Both the position numbers and the translations under genes were made by a program. This document shows, piece after piece, positions 35,968-46,584 of a DNA stretch of 64,000 nucleotides (position 1 is the first letter of the stretch; each line of letters begins with the position of its first letter). This stretch comes from Garcia nutans (Eukaryota; Streptophyta; Magnoliopsida; Malpighiales; Euphorbiaceae), in NCBI GenBank assembly GCA_947685225.1, contig CANTUV010000008.1:39925501-39989500 (forward strand), read 5' to 3'. A model generated the notes under the pieces. That model was not told the origin of the DNA, did no database searches, and saw nothing but the letters and a program-made list of their open reading frames with translations.

Positions 35968-38429
35968 TGTAATATCCCAATGTGTGCCCTAGAAGTTTGG
36001 ATATAATTGTTGTTTGTTTGAATTATGTGTATATGTTATGTTGATAAGAAAAGAAATGGAAAAGAGAATGTTTAGGTATTGTTTAAAAAGGAAAGTAATG
36101 TGTAGAGAGAAAGTGTATATGTTGGGTATATGGTAATATATATAACATATATGTTGGTCAAAATGAGGAGTCAAGGGAAGAAGATATTTTATTTGTGATA
36201 TGTGAAATTACTTTAATGGGCATATAAGTGAAAGAAGCTAAGTTAAATGGATGAGGGCATTTAGGTAATTACTTGGTTAGAATTGCTTGGTGGAGATTTA
36301 AAGAAGAAAAGAAGTTTGACTTGTTTTCATTTTCTTTTCTTCTCATGTGTGTGGCCGGCTACCAAAGGAAAGAGAGAGCAAGAGAGGTGTTCTAAATTTT
36401 ATAATCAAATTGAAGGAAGAATTAAAGGATTAAGTTGGAGATTTGTGGAATTTCCTCAATTTTGGTAAGTACTCTCTTGTTTTCCTTTGTTATTTTGAAG
36501 TTGTGTTTGAGGTGAGTTATGATTTGTTGATATTATAATTTGGTGTGTTTGAGATGTGTTTATAAGTGTTGAAATTGAGTGTAAGTTAAAAAGATTGAAT
36601 TGGTGTTGGTTTTGGTTTTGGTTTGAAGATGGTAAGTTAAGTGGATGTTGATATTGAAAGAATAAGAGTGATGTTGATTTTAGGGTTTTGAAATGGTAAG
36701 TGATTAAATGTATTGTTAATGTGAATATTGTGATGAATATGTAAAATAAGTGTTAATGACATTGATTATATCCATTTAAATGAGGTTATGTTGTGCATAA
36801 TGTGTTTTAATTCAATAAAAAGAGACTTGGCTATGTTTAGGGTTTTCATTCATGAGAGACACGGCCAAACTAAAAAATTTTTGGGAGACACGGCCAAGTT
36901 TAAGGAAATTTGGCCGTGTTGGATCAATTTTGGAGAGACACAGCCGTGTCCCTTGACTATGTCTGCCACTGCCTATTTTGTGTTGAGAGACACGGCCAAG
37001 CTAAGGGAGTCTTGGCCATGTTGGAGCTTTTGGTTGAGAGACACGGCCACAAGCTTGGCCGTGTCCCTTGAGTGTGTTAGCTACTGTGATTGTTCTTTAC
37101 TCTTCTTGCATTGTTTTGATTCTTCAAAGGTCTTCTTGCACCTAAACATAAAAATAAACACTCTAAACACATTTAATACAAAGAATGATCTAAACAAATA
37201 TATGTGGAAGATTCTAAATCTATGAATAATGTTATATTGTTTATAATGTGGGACACAATGTGAGTATTGATGATGTATATGAATGCTTTTATGATGAATT
37301 GCTTTGATAAGAATGGAAATATTATAATATGAATTGAGACATGATATGATATGAGGCCATTGTAATTGGCCATGATGATTCAAATGTGATATGAAGCCAT
37401 TGTGATTGGCTATGATACTTCAATTGAGATATGTGAGGCATGTTTGCCTAAATGATGATGAGAATTGAAAATGATATTGATGAGGAAATAATCAATGAAT
37501 TGTGTGGCTAATGTGTTATTCTATTTTCAGAGTTTGTTGTTGGTGGCATGCCTAATAATAGTAACAATCTCTTGAAGTTAGGTTGGATTTGATCCTTGAA
37601 GCCTAATTGAGATGTTACAACCCTTGAAGCTAGGTTGGGTTGGTTCTTGAAGCCAAGTTGGGTTGATACTTAGCATGCTTTGTTCCCCTTGAAGCTTGGT
37701 TGAACCTAAATCCTTGAAGCCTAGTTGGGATAATGATAAATGTGATAATTTAACCAAAACACTAACTCTGAAAGTTGAATGGCATATTAGTGTTCTTGTC
37801 TTTGTATTTAATGTGATTCTTGAATGGTCAAATTAATGGAATTATGAAGATATAATATGAATGTTGTTATGACATTGATCAAAGTATGATGTGGAATTGT
37901 GATATTCTTTTAAATGATGTATGAGATTAATTGTGATATTATATCATGTTAAAGCATAATGTTAGTATACTTTGTACTACTAAGCCGTTGGCTTAGCGCG
38001 ATAGTGTTGATCGCGCAGGTAACAGAGTTGAACCCGAGAGTTCCTCGAGACCGAGTGAGAGTAGACATTGAAGAGTTTATTTTGGGACTTAAAGATCAGG
38101 GAAAAGCTGCCAAGCATGTATAACTTCTTTATATTTTGTAAAGTATTGTTTATAATGTGAATATATGTATATTTGTAAATATGGATTTAAATGTTTTCAT
38201 ATACGTAACTATTTTATAAATTCCGCTGCGTATTAAGTAAATGTAATTATATCTATTTTGTTTTATATTACAAGTTAATTACTTATTTTCTATAATGTAT
38301 AATGATAAAGTTTATGGTATCTTTTATGGATTCGATGGTTAAAGAAAACCGTAGCATCCCTATGTTTAGTGCACGTATATTACATTGAGGTGTTTGTAGT
38401 GTGCTTGTACCGGATGTAGGGGTGTTACA
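35968..38429 (+). repeat. S1, Tekay solo LTR
   Basis: TGTAATATCCCAATGTGTGCCC to GATGTAGGGGTGTTACA, 2462 bases, with the exact duplication GGGAA on both sides (35963-35967 and 38430-38434). It interrupts the Tat-1 integrase. The duplicated blocks CTTGAAGC.AGGTTGG (37560-37730) mark it as a sister of S2. It holds a GACACGGCC array (36858-37078) and the perfect stem GCGCGAT/ATCGCGC at 37996-38016. Confidence 0.93.
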
Positions 38430-38551
38430 GGGAAGGGCCATATGTCGTGAAACAAGTCATGAACGAAGGTGCAATAAAGTTATCAGACATGGATGGAAAC
38501 GAGTTTAGTGAGCCAATAAACATTGACAGGTTGAAGAAGTTTTATGTATGA
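38430..38551 (+). pseudogene. pol: Tat-1 integrase, C-terminal part
   Basis: After the second copy of GGGAA the frame goes on as GPYVVKQVMNEGAIKLSDMD and ends INIDRLKKFYV with TGA at 38549-38551. Placed behind the first part, with one duplication copy discounted, it keeps the frame, so S1 is the sole break in this domain. Confidence 0.85.
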
Positions 38552-38626
38552 AAAATAAAAAAGAAAGAGCTCGCTAGGTTGAAAACCCAAAAAGGGAGGC
38601 CTAGGCAAAAGTTAGAGCAGTCCGCT
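38552..38626 (+). repeat. Tat-1 3' spacer repeat, unit 1
   Basis: CTCGCTAGGTTGAAAACCC, then AAAGGGAGGCCTAGGCAAAA. This unit of about 50 bases recurs at 40912-41020 and three times at 41690-41830. Such units are common after integrase in Tat elements. Confidence 0.7.
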
Positions 38627-40906
38627 TGTAATATCCCCATGTGTGCCCTAGAAGTTTTAATTCAATTGTTGTTTGATTTGAATTTACTGTACATATGTTT
38701 TAGCAAAGGAAATGATTGTGTTAATGGAATGTATATGTTGTATATATGTTAATATATATAACATATAAGTTGGTCAATGGAGAGTCAAGGGGAGAAGATA
38801 TTTTTAATTTGGGATGAGTGCAATTACTAAATAGGGCATGTGGATGAAGGATAGTTAGAACAAGTGAGAATAGGGTATGTTGGTAATTGCCTTTTTAGAA
38901 TTGCTTGGTGGAGATTTAAAGAGATGATAATTTGACTTTTCTTTATCATCTTTTCTTCTTTTCTCTTATGGTGGCCGGCTCATCCAAAGACAAAAGGGAG
39001 CAAGAGAGCAAGAGAGGATCTTGAAGTTCTAAGCTCAAATTGAAGGAGGAATAAAAGGATTTGGTGGGAGATTTGTGAAATTTCTTCATCTAAAGTAAGT
39101 ACTCTCTTGTTTTTCCTTTGGTATTTTGAAGATATGTTGGAAGTGTGTTGTGATTTGATAATATTATGATTTTGTATGTTTGAGATGAGTTTCTAAATGT
39201 TGAAATTGATTGTGAATTAATTTAGTGTTGGTTTGGTTTTGGTTAAAGATGGTAGGTTAAAAGTGATGTTGTTTTTTTTGGGTTTTGAAGTGGAAGGTGA
39301 TTAAATGTGTTGATGATGGGTTGTTAAGATGAATATTGTGGTAAACATGTGAAATATGTGTTTAGAACATGGATTACATTCATTTGAATTATGATATATT
39401 GTGTATAATGTAATTGAGTGCAACCAAAGAAGACTTGGTTATGTTTAGGGTTTCATTCCATGAGTGACACGGCCAAAAGCAAGGAGAGACACGGCCAAGT
39501 CAAGGAAATTTGGGCCGTGTTGGATTGATTTTGGAGAGACACGGCCGTGTCCCATGCCTGTGTTTGTTACTGCCAATTGGTTTTGAGTGACACGGCCACA
39601 AGCTTGGCCGTGTCCCTTGAGTGTGTTGGTTACTGTGTTTGGTTTTTGTTCTTCTTACATGATTGAGTTTGAACTTCCATTTGATAATGCATATGATATT
39701 ATATGAACAAGGTGATGTAATATGCATTGTGAAACTTGTGAATGGCAATGTGTTATATGAATAATGTATCTTGAAATGTTATACCAATGATGCTATGTGA
39801 ATAATATGAATTGAGATATAATATGATGATGCTAGATGAATGATATGAATTGAGATACAACATGATATGAAGCCATTGTGATTGGCTATGATAACTCAAA
39901 TGTGATGTGAAGCCATTGTGTTTGGCTATGATGATTCAATTGAAAGAACATAAGGCATGTTTGCCTAATTGATGATGAGAATTGAGAATGAAATAATAAA
40001 TGAATTGTGTGTCTAATGTGTTATTCATTTTCAGAGTTTTGTTGTTGGTGGCATGCCCATTTGTAACATTCTCTTGAAGTTAGGTTGGATTTGATCCTTG
40101 AAGCCTAATTGAGATGTTACAACCCTTGAAGCTAGGTTGGATTAGTTCTTAAAGCCAAGTTGGGTTGATACTTAGCATGCTTTGTTCCCCTTGAAGCTTG
40201 GTTGAACCTAAATCCTTGAAGCCTAGTTGGGTTTATGATAATAATAAATGTGATAACAAAACCAAAGCATTAACTCTGAAAGTTGAATGGCATATTAGTG
40301 TGTTTTGGGCCCATGCTTGTCTTTGTTTAATGTGATTCATGAATGGTAAAATGATTAACTAATGAGATATATGGAAGGATATTGAAATGTGATATCTTTA
40401 TATATGTGGTTATTGAAATATAAAGGTATGTGATTATCCTTTCATCTATGATATTGACTTGAGAAATCAAATGTGTGACATTGCATTGCCTTATAGTATA
40501 GTGTTGGTATATTTTGTACTACTAAGCCGTTGGCTTAGCGCGATATTGTTTGATCGCGCAGGTAACAGAGTTGAACCAGAGAGCTCCTCAAGACCGAGTG
40601 AGAGTGGACATTGAAGAGTTGTTTTGGGACTTAAAGATCAGAGAAGAGCTGCCAATCATGTATATATATATCCTATGTTTTGTAAACCTTGATTTATAAC
40701 GTATTTGTAATAACTTCCGCTGTGAATTATTAAACATTTTGTATATAGTGTCTTTTGGATTTCTTTATTTGTTTGAAATTGGCTTCACTTATTTACAAAT
40801 ATATTTGTTGTGTCTTTTTAAACCGTGACATTTTCTATATTCAATATACGTATATTACGATCGTTTAAGCATGCTTGGTACGTATACAGGGTATAGAGGT
40901 GTTACA
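38627..40906 (+). repeat. S2, Tekay solo LTR
   Basis: TGTAATATCCCCATGTGTGCCC to GGTATAGAGGTGTTACA, 2280 bases, with the exact duplication CCGCT (38622-38626 and 40907-40911). It is a sister of S1. A short GACACGGCC array lies at 39460-39625 and the stem at 40538-40559. Confidence 0.93.
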
Positions 40907-40911
40907 CCGCT

Positions 40912-41254
40912 AGTCTCAAAAATCCAAAAGGGCGGCCTAGGCAACAATTAGGGCTAAAATGAGAGAAAATCGTCAATTAGAAAACCCGAAAGGGCTAGTT
41001 GGCAATAGGAGTAATCTTGTGTATGCTGGCTTTATATTTGGTTGTTCCCCAATTTAATAAAACATAATTAATGTTAAAATTTTTCTATGTGCACTGTTAT
41101 AAGTATTTGACCAAATATGGATGAAATAAATAAAAACAATAGCAAAAGGTGATGACAAATTATAAATGGAAAAGAAGCATCTTTTATTACTTTAATTATT
41201 TTTTTCATCCTAACAATACACTTTCTAAATTGACAAATGTAAAATCTATGGCAG
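40912..41254 (+). other. Tat-1 3' spacer
   Basis: Holds two more degenerate AAAACCC.AAAGGGC spacer units up to about 41020 and then AT-rich sequence. I see no gene; the antisense DUF7745-like gene ends at 41255. Confidence 0.6.
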
Positions 41255-42444
41255 TCAATAAGTGTAACGTGTAGGCCAGCTTTGCCTCAACCGATCCAAG
41301 TAGGCTTCAGTCAAGCAAGGCATGTCTAAGTCAGGAGCAAAGTCAGAATCACGAGGCTTAGCTCCATACTGACGGCCAAGTCGGCGAGGATCATAACATG
41401 TACCTTGATGAAGAGTGGCAAAGGGAACATACATCAAGTATGTCCGCATGGTGATATGAGAAATCCTCCACCAAGGTACCAACCAACGGATATTGACTTT
41501 GGAGCGTGAGTGGATCCAGTCAACCCAGTCAGCATATGAAGAGGCAGGATAGAGTAGCTTCCTAACAGAATGATGATGTGGCAGGTATCTGGCAAAATCC
41601 ATGGATTGAGTATCAAGCAAGCAAAGATGCTCCTAAAGCTAAATCTATGAAGAAAGAATTAAATTAAAAAAAGAAAAGAAAAGAGAAAGTCTGCTAAGTT
41701 GAAAACCCGCAAGGGCAGCTTAGGCAAAAATTAGGACAGCTCGCTAGTTTCGAAAACCCGCATGGGCGGACTAGGCAAAAGTTAGAGCAATAAAAAAAAC
41801 CTAAATTAAAAACCCAAAAGGGCAGTTTAGGTAATTACCTAAAGAAGCAACGGACTCCCAGTCAGTCTATTTGATAATCCTGATTTAAATCGGTCTAATC
41901 CAACTAAGGTCTCAGCTAAGAACACAGGTACCGGTGACAAGCCTCCTTCTATTTGGTCCATAATATCCAATACCCGTGGATCAATATCGTCGTCGGAAGA
42001 AACAAGCAAGAATTGGCCGAGCAAGCAAAGATAGAGCATGCATCCCCATGCCTTTGTAGGGGCCAAATGATAGAGACAAAAGTCAATCAAAGGAGCAAGT
42101 AGAATTTTTTCACCTCTCATCAACCGAAGAATTTCGGTTTTGGAATTTGAAATAACATCTGCATCTTCTGTTGAGTCTTGGAAATAAATGTGGGTAATGC
42201 CATTTGTTGATTATTTGGATATCTAAGGATGGCCTCAAATTCTTCAATCAAGGGACATATTAATTTTAAATACCCTGGAATCCATATTCCAAAAGGAAGC
42301 CATGGCATGTAAAAAGGAGTGGTCCAATTTGACATTTTGAAAACATTTTAAAACATCAAGTTTTGACCATGAAACTTTCTTCCAATGAATGGCATCCATA
42401 TTCTTAAATAAAATTTTTATTCTCTTTAAATGATGCTCGGTCAT
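41255..42444 (-). pseudogene. Antisense DUF7745-like gene in Tat-1, broken
   Basis: From ATG at 42444 it reads MTEHHLKRIKILFKNM and then a block like the DUF7745 start (LDHSFLHAMASFWNMDSRVF, then after a frameshift near 42260 CPLIEEFEAILRYPN). After another frame change near 42150 comes MRGEKILLAPLIDFCLYHLA, LYLCLLGQFLLVSSDDDIDP and SPVPVFLAETLVGLDRF, matching the central part. A donor (AG|GTAATT at 41838) and an acceptor (TTTAG|GAGC near 41637) frame an intron; the last exon reads EHLCLLDTQSMDFARYLPHH to RYTY with the family's YDPRRLGRQYG-like end. DUF7745 proteins are plant proteins of unknown function, often within retrotransposons. The family call is from memory of its motif pattern. Confidence 0.6.
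41690..41836 (+). repeat. Three Tat spacer units inside the DUF7745-like intron
   Basis: Three units GCTAAGTTGAAAACCCGCAA, GCTAGTTTCGAAAACCCGCA and TAAATTAAAAACCCAAAAGG, each followed by a TAGGCAAAA or TAGGTAATT end. They fill the predicted intron of the antisense gene, so retrotransposon spacer and gene structure overlap. Confidence 0.65.
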
Positions 42445-42814
42445 GGTGAATGAATAAAGGGAAAAATTAAAATTGTTAAAGAGAGTCTTCACGTTGAAAG
42501 AGAAAGAATTTTGTTTTATGTATTAAAATATGGTATGAAGGGTGATTTATATAGAAGAAACAAACCTTTTCCAAAAGTGAAAAGGAAAAGGTGATGGAAA
42601 GGATAAGACCATATGACATAAGGAATTGGTGGCAATTTCCTTTACCACATTGGATTTGGTTTAGCAAAAGATGTGGATGTAAATTATGATGTACTGTGTA
42701 AAAAAAAAAAAAGTGGTGCAGTAACGAAAAAAAAAGAAGTTACAGTAAAGAGGCAAATTGTATATTTTTCATTATTGTACAATATTTTACAATTGCTACA
42801 ATATTTACATATCA
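42445..42814. other. Spacer between the two antisense genes
   Basis: AT-rich with A runs at 42700-42740. No gene, repeat array or clear promoter motif seen. Confidence 0.5.
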
Positions 42815-45138
42815 CTAAGAGGGTGGTGGTAGGTCATTAAATAAAGCCTTGAAAAAGTCATCGCCTGTTGGAGGAGGGGGCAAATCACTCGTCCCGAGTC
42901 TGCCCAAAGAGGGAGCACCAAAACCTGGCAAATTACTCATCCCGGGATCACCCGAAGTGGGAGCACCAAAATCCCTATTACCTTGAGATTTTGATCCATC
43001 ATGGTCCTCATTAGAAGCAGACGAAAGGATCACATGGTCATCAGTCTGGAGGCTTCTTGATGAAGAAGCACCGGGATCCCTCATTCCCTAAAATCAGAAG
43101 TCTCAGAAAATGTTGTTCGGATTGATGATATAAGCTCTCAAAATGAGAAGCCTGCTGATGACTTGCAGCTAACTCTTCTTGAAGTTTCTTATTTTGTTCT
43201 TCGAGCATCCGCTGTGAGCTAAGAAGGAAAAAGGTAAGAGCATACATAACATAATCATGCATACATATAGCATAAATTACCATGAGATAAGGAATGTACC
43301 AGGTAGTTCATATCAATGCCCTGCGGATGAGATGGCATATCTGGCGGGCTAGAATGAGCAAACAAAGGAGTGGTAAAATAAGGTCCAGCCTCATGATAAA
43401 ATGAGCCAACAGCCTACAACAATCATTAAAGAGTCAAAAAAGAAAGAAGCAGTTGCAAGGGAAAAGTGGTAAAATTTTTACCTGAGAAGTACTAGCCCTG
43501 AGATGTGGAACAGACTCTCATGCAGCGCCGTGATGTTCTTCTTCATCTCTACCCTCATTTTCATCAGAAATCTCCCGCACACCAACAGGAGATACATCAA
43601 AGTTCAAGAGTCTTCTTTGAATGAAATAGGTGTAGAATGGACCCGGTAAATGGAGAAATGACTCGGCACTATAACCATACCGGGTTGACCACCATGCATC
43701 CTCCGGCATTGACATAATATTTAAAGTATATTCCAGTATTTGCATCAGAAACCTCCGCTGCTCTAGACCGAGAAACCATTCATAAACTCTCTCCCCGAGA
43801 ATCCAGCCACTAAACACTGGGCCAACAATAATTCGGCGAGAATGTTGGAAAGACAGTGCAGCCCTCATCAAAAGGAGACTAGTTTGCTCGCTCTTCTAGG
43901 CTCCACCAGGCCAAATTCACCTGCAAAATAACATAAGGTAAGTAGAGCTTTCACATAAAATTTCAAGCATACTAATGTTATTTTACCTGGTCCCAGGTTA
44001 AGCGGCTCAACACATAGCGGTGAGTATGCACATGATGAGAGCCGAGGACGTCCACACGATCAGACAACTAGAAATTTAATCTTAGATACCCGACTCTCTC
44101 TCAGGAAATACCGGGTACCCTCACGAGGTTATGTTCATATGCCTATACCTACAACAATAATAGTAAAGATCAAATTCATGCAAGAAAAAGTGGAAATAAC
44201 ATTAGTGAAGGAAAAGAATACCTCTACAACCTCCATCAAGCCGACAAAAGACTTCTTATTTCGGCAAAGCTTATCAAGACCATGGTAAAGACATGCAAGA
44301 CTAGCTTCACCCCAACTAGAAGATGGTACCATTCTAAGATAAGAAAGGGCACTCAACACTAACAAGTGAATGGACGATTCAGTGCTGCCTAAGATGGTCG
44401 AACCAAGCAGATATAACAAAAATCTTCGAGCATACTGTTCGGCCATGTCTTTGCCAACCCATCCTTCGTAGTTCATCCAATAACTACGAATTGGCTCGAT
44501 TTTTATCTTAAAATGCCCTTTATATGACGATTCCATGCCAATTAATTGCTGAATTTCTTCAAATGTTAAAATATCGTTGGTAAGAGAAACCAGAGCACCA
44601 TCATATCGAAGGCCAGTTATGGCAGTAAAATCGACTGGACCAATTGTCATCTCTCCAGTGGGCAAGTGAAAAGTGTGGGTTGTATCCAACCATCACTCTG
44701 CAAGCACCTGGACTACGCTCCAGTCTATCTGATATTCCTCGGATGGCAGTTGTAAGATGAACTGCTCAAAGCCGCAATCTCGGATAATCCGCCTTACCTG
44801 AGAAGGCACTACATTATACCATTGTCGGGCTTTGTAAATACACCCTATTGCCCGAACAACGCAACGATCATGCTAACACAGACCTAGGTAAGTTAATACC
44901 AGGTAAGCACATATTATTCTATCTACTTAAATTAATTTATTTTTCAAAAAAAAAAAGAAGCGCAAAACAAAAAGATAAAAAAATCAAGAAAAAAGGAAAA
45001 ACTAATTACCTCGCTCTTTTGATTAGAACTGCGTTGAAGCGGCATCTCGGCTAGTATATCTAAATTTTCATCTTTATGGTGCCGAATAAACTCCAATAAC
45101 TCGGCATTAGAATGAGTCCCTGACCTCGAAGCATGCAT
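42815..45138 (-). pseudogene. Antisense plant mobile domain (PMD) gene in Tat-1, with introns
   Basis: Likely exons, all with GT-AG borders: 45138-45010, 44872-44221, 44148-43987, 43920-43482, 43413-43299, about 43214-43090, and 43080-42815. Exon 2 gives ARQWYNVVPSQVRRIIRDCG, then WLDTTHTFHLPTGEMTIGPV with DFTAITGL, the core signature of the PMD family; exon 3 holds AYEHNLVRVP and exon 4 RRIIVGPVFSGWILGERVYE. A heptad-rich segment (MLEEQNKKLQEELAASHQQA) and a Pro-rich tail with repeated GAPTSGDPG/GAPSLGRLG close it. Stops lie at 44693 (TGA), 44143 (TAG), two more in exon 3, one early in exon 4 with a frame change near 43870, and one near 43518; the last two exons differ in frame. PMD proteins (relatives of MAIN/MAIL1) act in plant nuclei in silencing and genome stability. 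Here it runs against the element, between integrase and the 3' LTR. Confidence 0.82.
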
Positions 45139-45267
45139 TGTTTTTTAAAATATGTGCTAAAAATGAAAAGAAATTTGAGAGAATTACAATTGTGCTGTGA
45201 AATGAAATGAAGGAATGGTGACTTTTTATAAAGAAACGGCAATAAAAAAATAAAATTCAAAACTGTT

Positions 45268-45480
45268 CATGAATAGTAAATTTTACTATTCATGAATATT
45301 AAACTTTACTATTGATAAATAGTAAATTTTACTATTTATGAATAGTATTACTATTGATTAACAGTAACTTTTACTATTTATAAATAGTATTACTATTGAT
45401 GAATAGTAAAAATACTATTTCTAATAGTAAATAGTGCATGAACAGTGATTACACAGTAAATAAACAGTAAATTCATTTAT
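45268..45480. repeat. ACTATT/AATAGT palindromic tandem array
   Basis: Repeated short palindromes of the type ACTATTnATGAATAGTAA, about every 20-30 bases, upstream (on the minus strand) of the PMD start at 45138. It could fold on either strand; whether it forms part of that gene's promoter is not known. Confidence 0.7.
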
Positions 45481-45589
45481 TCATTTTAATCATTCAAATA
45501 ATTGCAGGTATATAAATATTTTTACACCCAGGAGGCAATAAGAAGACATAAACATAAATATTAGCCAAATTTTTTGAAATAAAAAATTA

Positions 45590-46200
45590 TTAGCTCGGGT
45601 CCAGAACCCAAATTTTCATTAGGTCCAGAACCTAGAATTATCCTTGAGTCCAGAACTTGAACCGGGTCGAGAACCCAAATTACCATTAGGTCCATAACCT
45701 AGAATTATTCCTAAGTTCAGAACTTAGCTCGGGTCCAGAACCCAAATTATCATTAGGTCCAGAACCTAGAATCTCTTCTAAGTCCAGAACTTAGCTCGGG
45801 TCTAGAACCCAAATTACCATTAGGTCCAGAACCTAGAATTATTCCTAAGTCCAGAACTTAGCTCGGGTCCAGAACCCAAATTTTTCTTAAGTCCAAAATC
45901 TAGAATCTCTTCTAAGTCCAGAACTTAGCTCGGGTCCAGAACCCAATTTTACCATTAGGTCCAGAACCTAGAATTATTTCCGAGTCCAGAACCCAAATTT
46001 TCCTTAGGTCCAGATCCTAGAATTATCCTTGAGTCCAGAACTCGAACCTGGTCAAGAACCCAAATTTTTCTTAGGTCTAGAACCTAGAATTATCCTTGAG
46101 TTTAGAACTCGAGCCGGGTCCAGAACCCAAATTTTTCTTAGATCCAGAACCTAGAATTATCCTTGAGTCCAGAACTTGAACCAAGTCCAGAACCCAAAAA
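45590..46200 (+). repeat. Tandem array of GTCCAGAACC units
   Basis: About 600 bases of roughly 22-base monomers (GGGTCCAGAACCCAAATTTT, AGGTCCAGAACCTAGAATTA, GAGTCCAGAACTTGAACC) arranged in higher-order trimers of about 65 bases. Some 25-28 monomers, most with CCAGAAC intact. It lies just before the polypurine tract of Tat-1. Such arrays between pol and the 3' LTR are a known habit of Tat elements. Confidence 0.85.
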
Positions 46201-46267
46201 CTCCACCATCTCAAAAATCAAGTCTTATTGCTTTTCACTCTCTTTCACTAAAGTTTTAGATCATTCA

Positions 46268-46281
46268 AGCAGGGGCAAACT
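46268..46281 (+). promoter_or_regulatory. Tat-1 polypurine tract
   Basis: AAGCAGGGGCAAACTG directly before the LTR start TGTAGACCC. It is purine-rich and interrupted by single C residues. Its position fits plus-strand priming. Confidence 0.65.
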
Positions 46282-46545
46282 GTAGACCCTTAATTTTTGA
46301 CCCAGTCCGGTCCAATATATTTTGTTTAGTCCAAAATAAATTTTGTGTTGTCTAATATATTTTAATTAGTCCAAAATGATTTTTGTTATCTTAATTAAAT
46401 AATTTTTTGCTTTATTATCTAATTTTTATTAATAAAAAAATAAAATAAACAAAAAAAATTTAAAAAATAAAAATAAAAATCGGTGACGAAAAAATAGGTG
46501 ACGAAAAAATCGTCGCCAAAAATTCTAGCACGGGCTTGGCCGTGG

Positions 46546-46584
46546 GCCATTTCGCCCGCAGGAGTTTCCTGCGGGCGAAATGGC
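46546..46584. repeat. 18-bp perfect palindrome in Tat-1 U3
   Basis: Arms GCCATTTCGCCCGCAGGA and its exact complement, with a 3-base loop GTT at 46564-46566. It is GC-rich against an AT-rich surrounding. Different palindromes sit in U3 of the Tat-2 LTRs. Confidence 0.9.

Noticed and set aside
44872..44886. Acceptor CCTAG at 44884 for PMD exon 2
   Set aside because: It would put exon 2 in the wrong frame; the acceptor 11 bases further (GTTAG before 44872) keeps the frame and avoids a stop.
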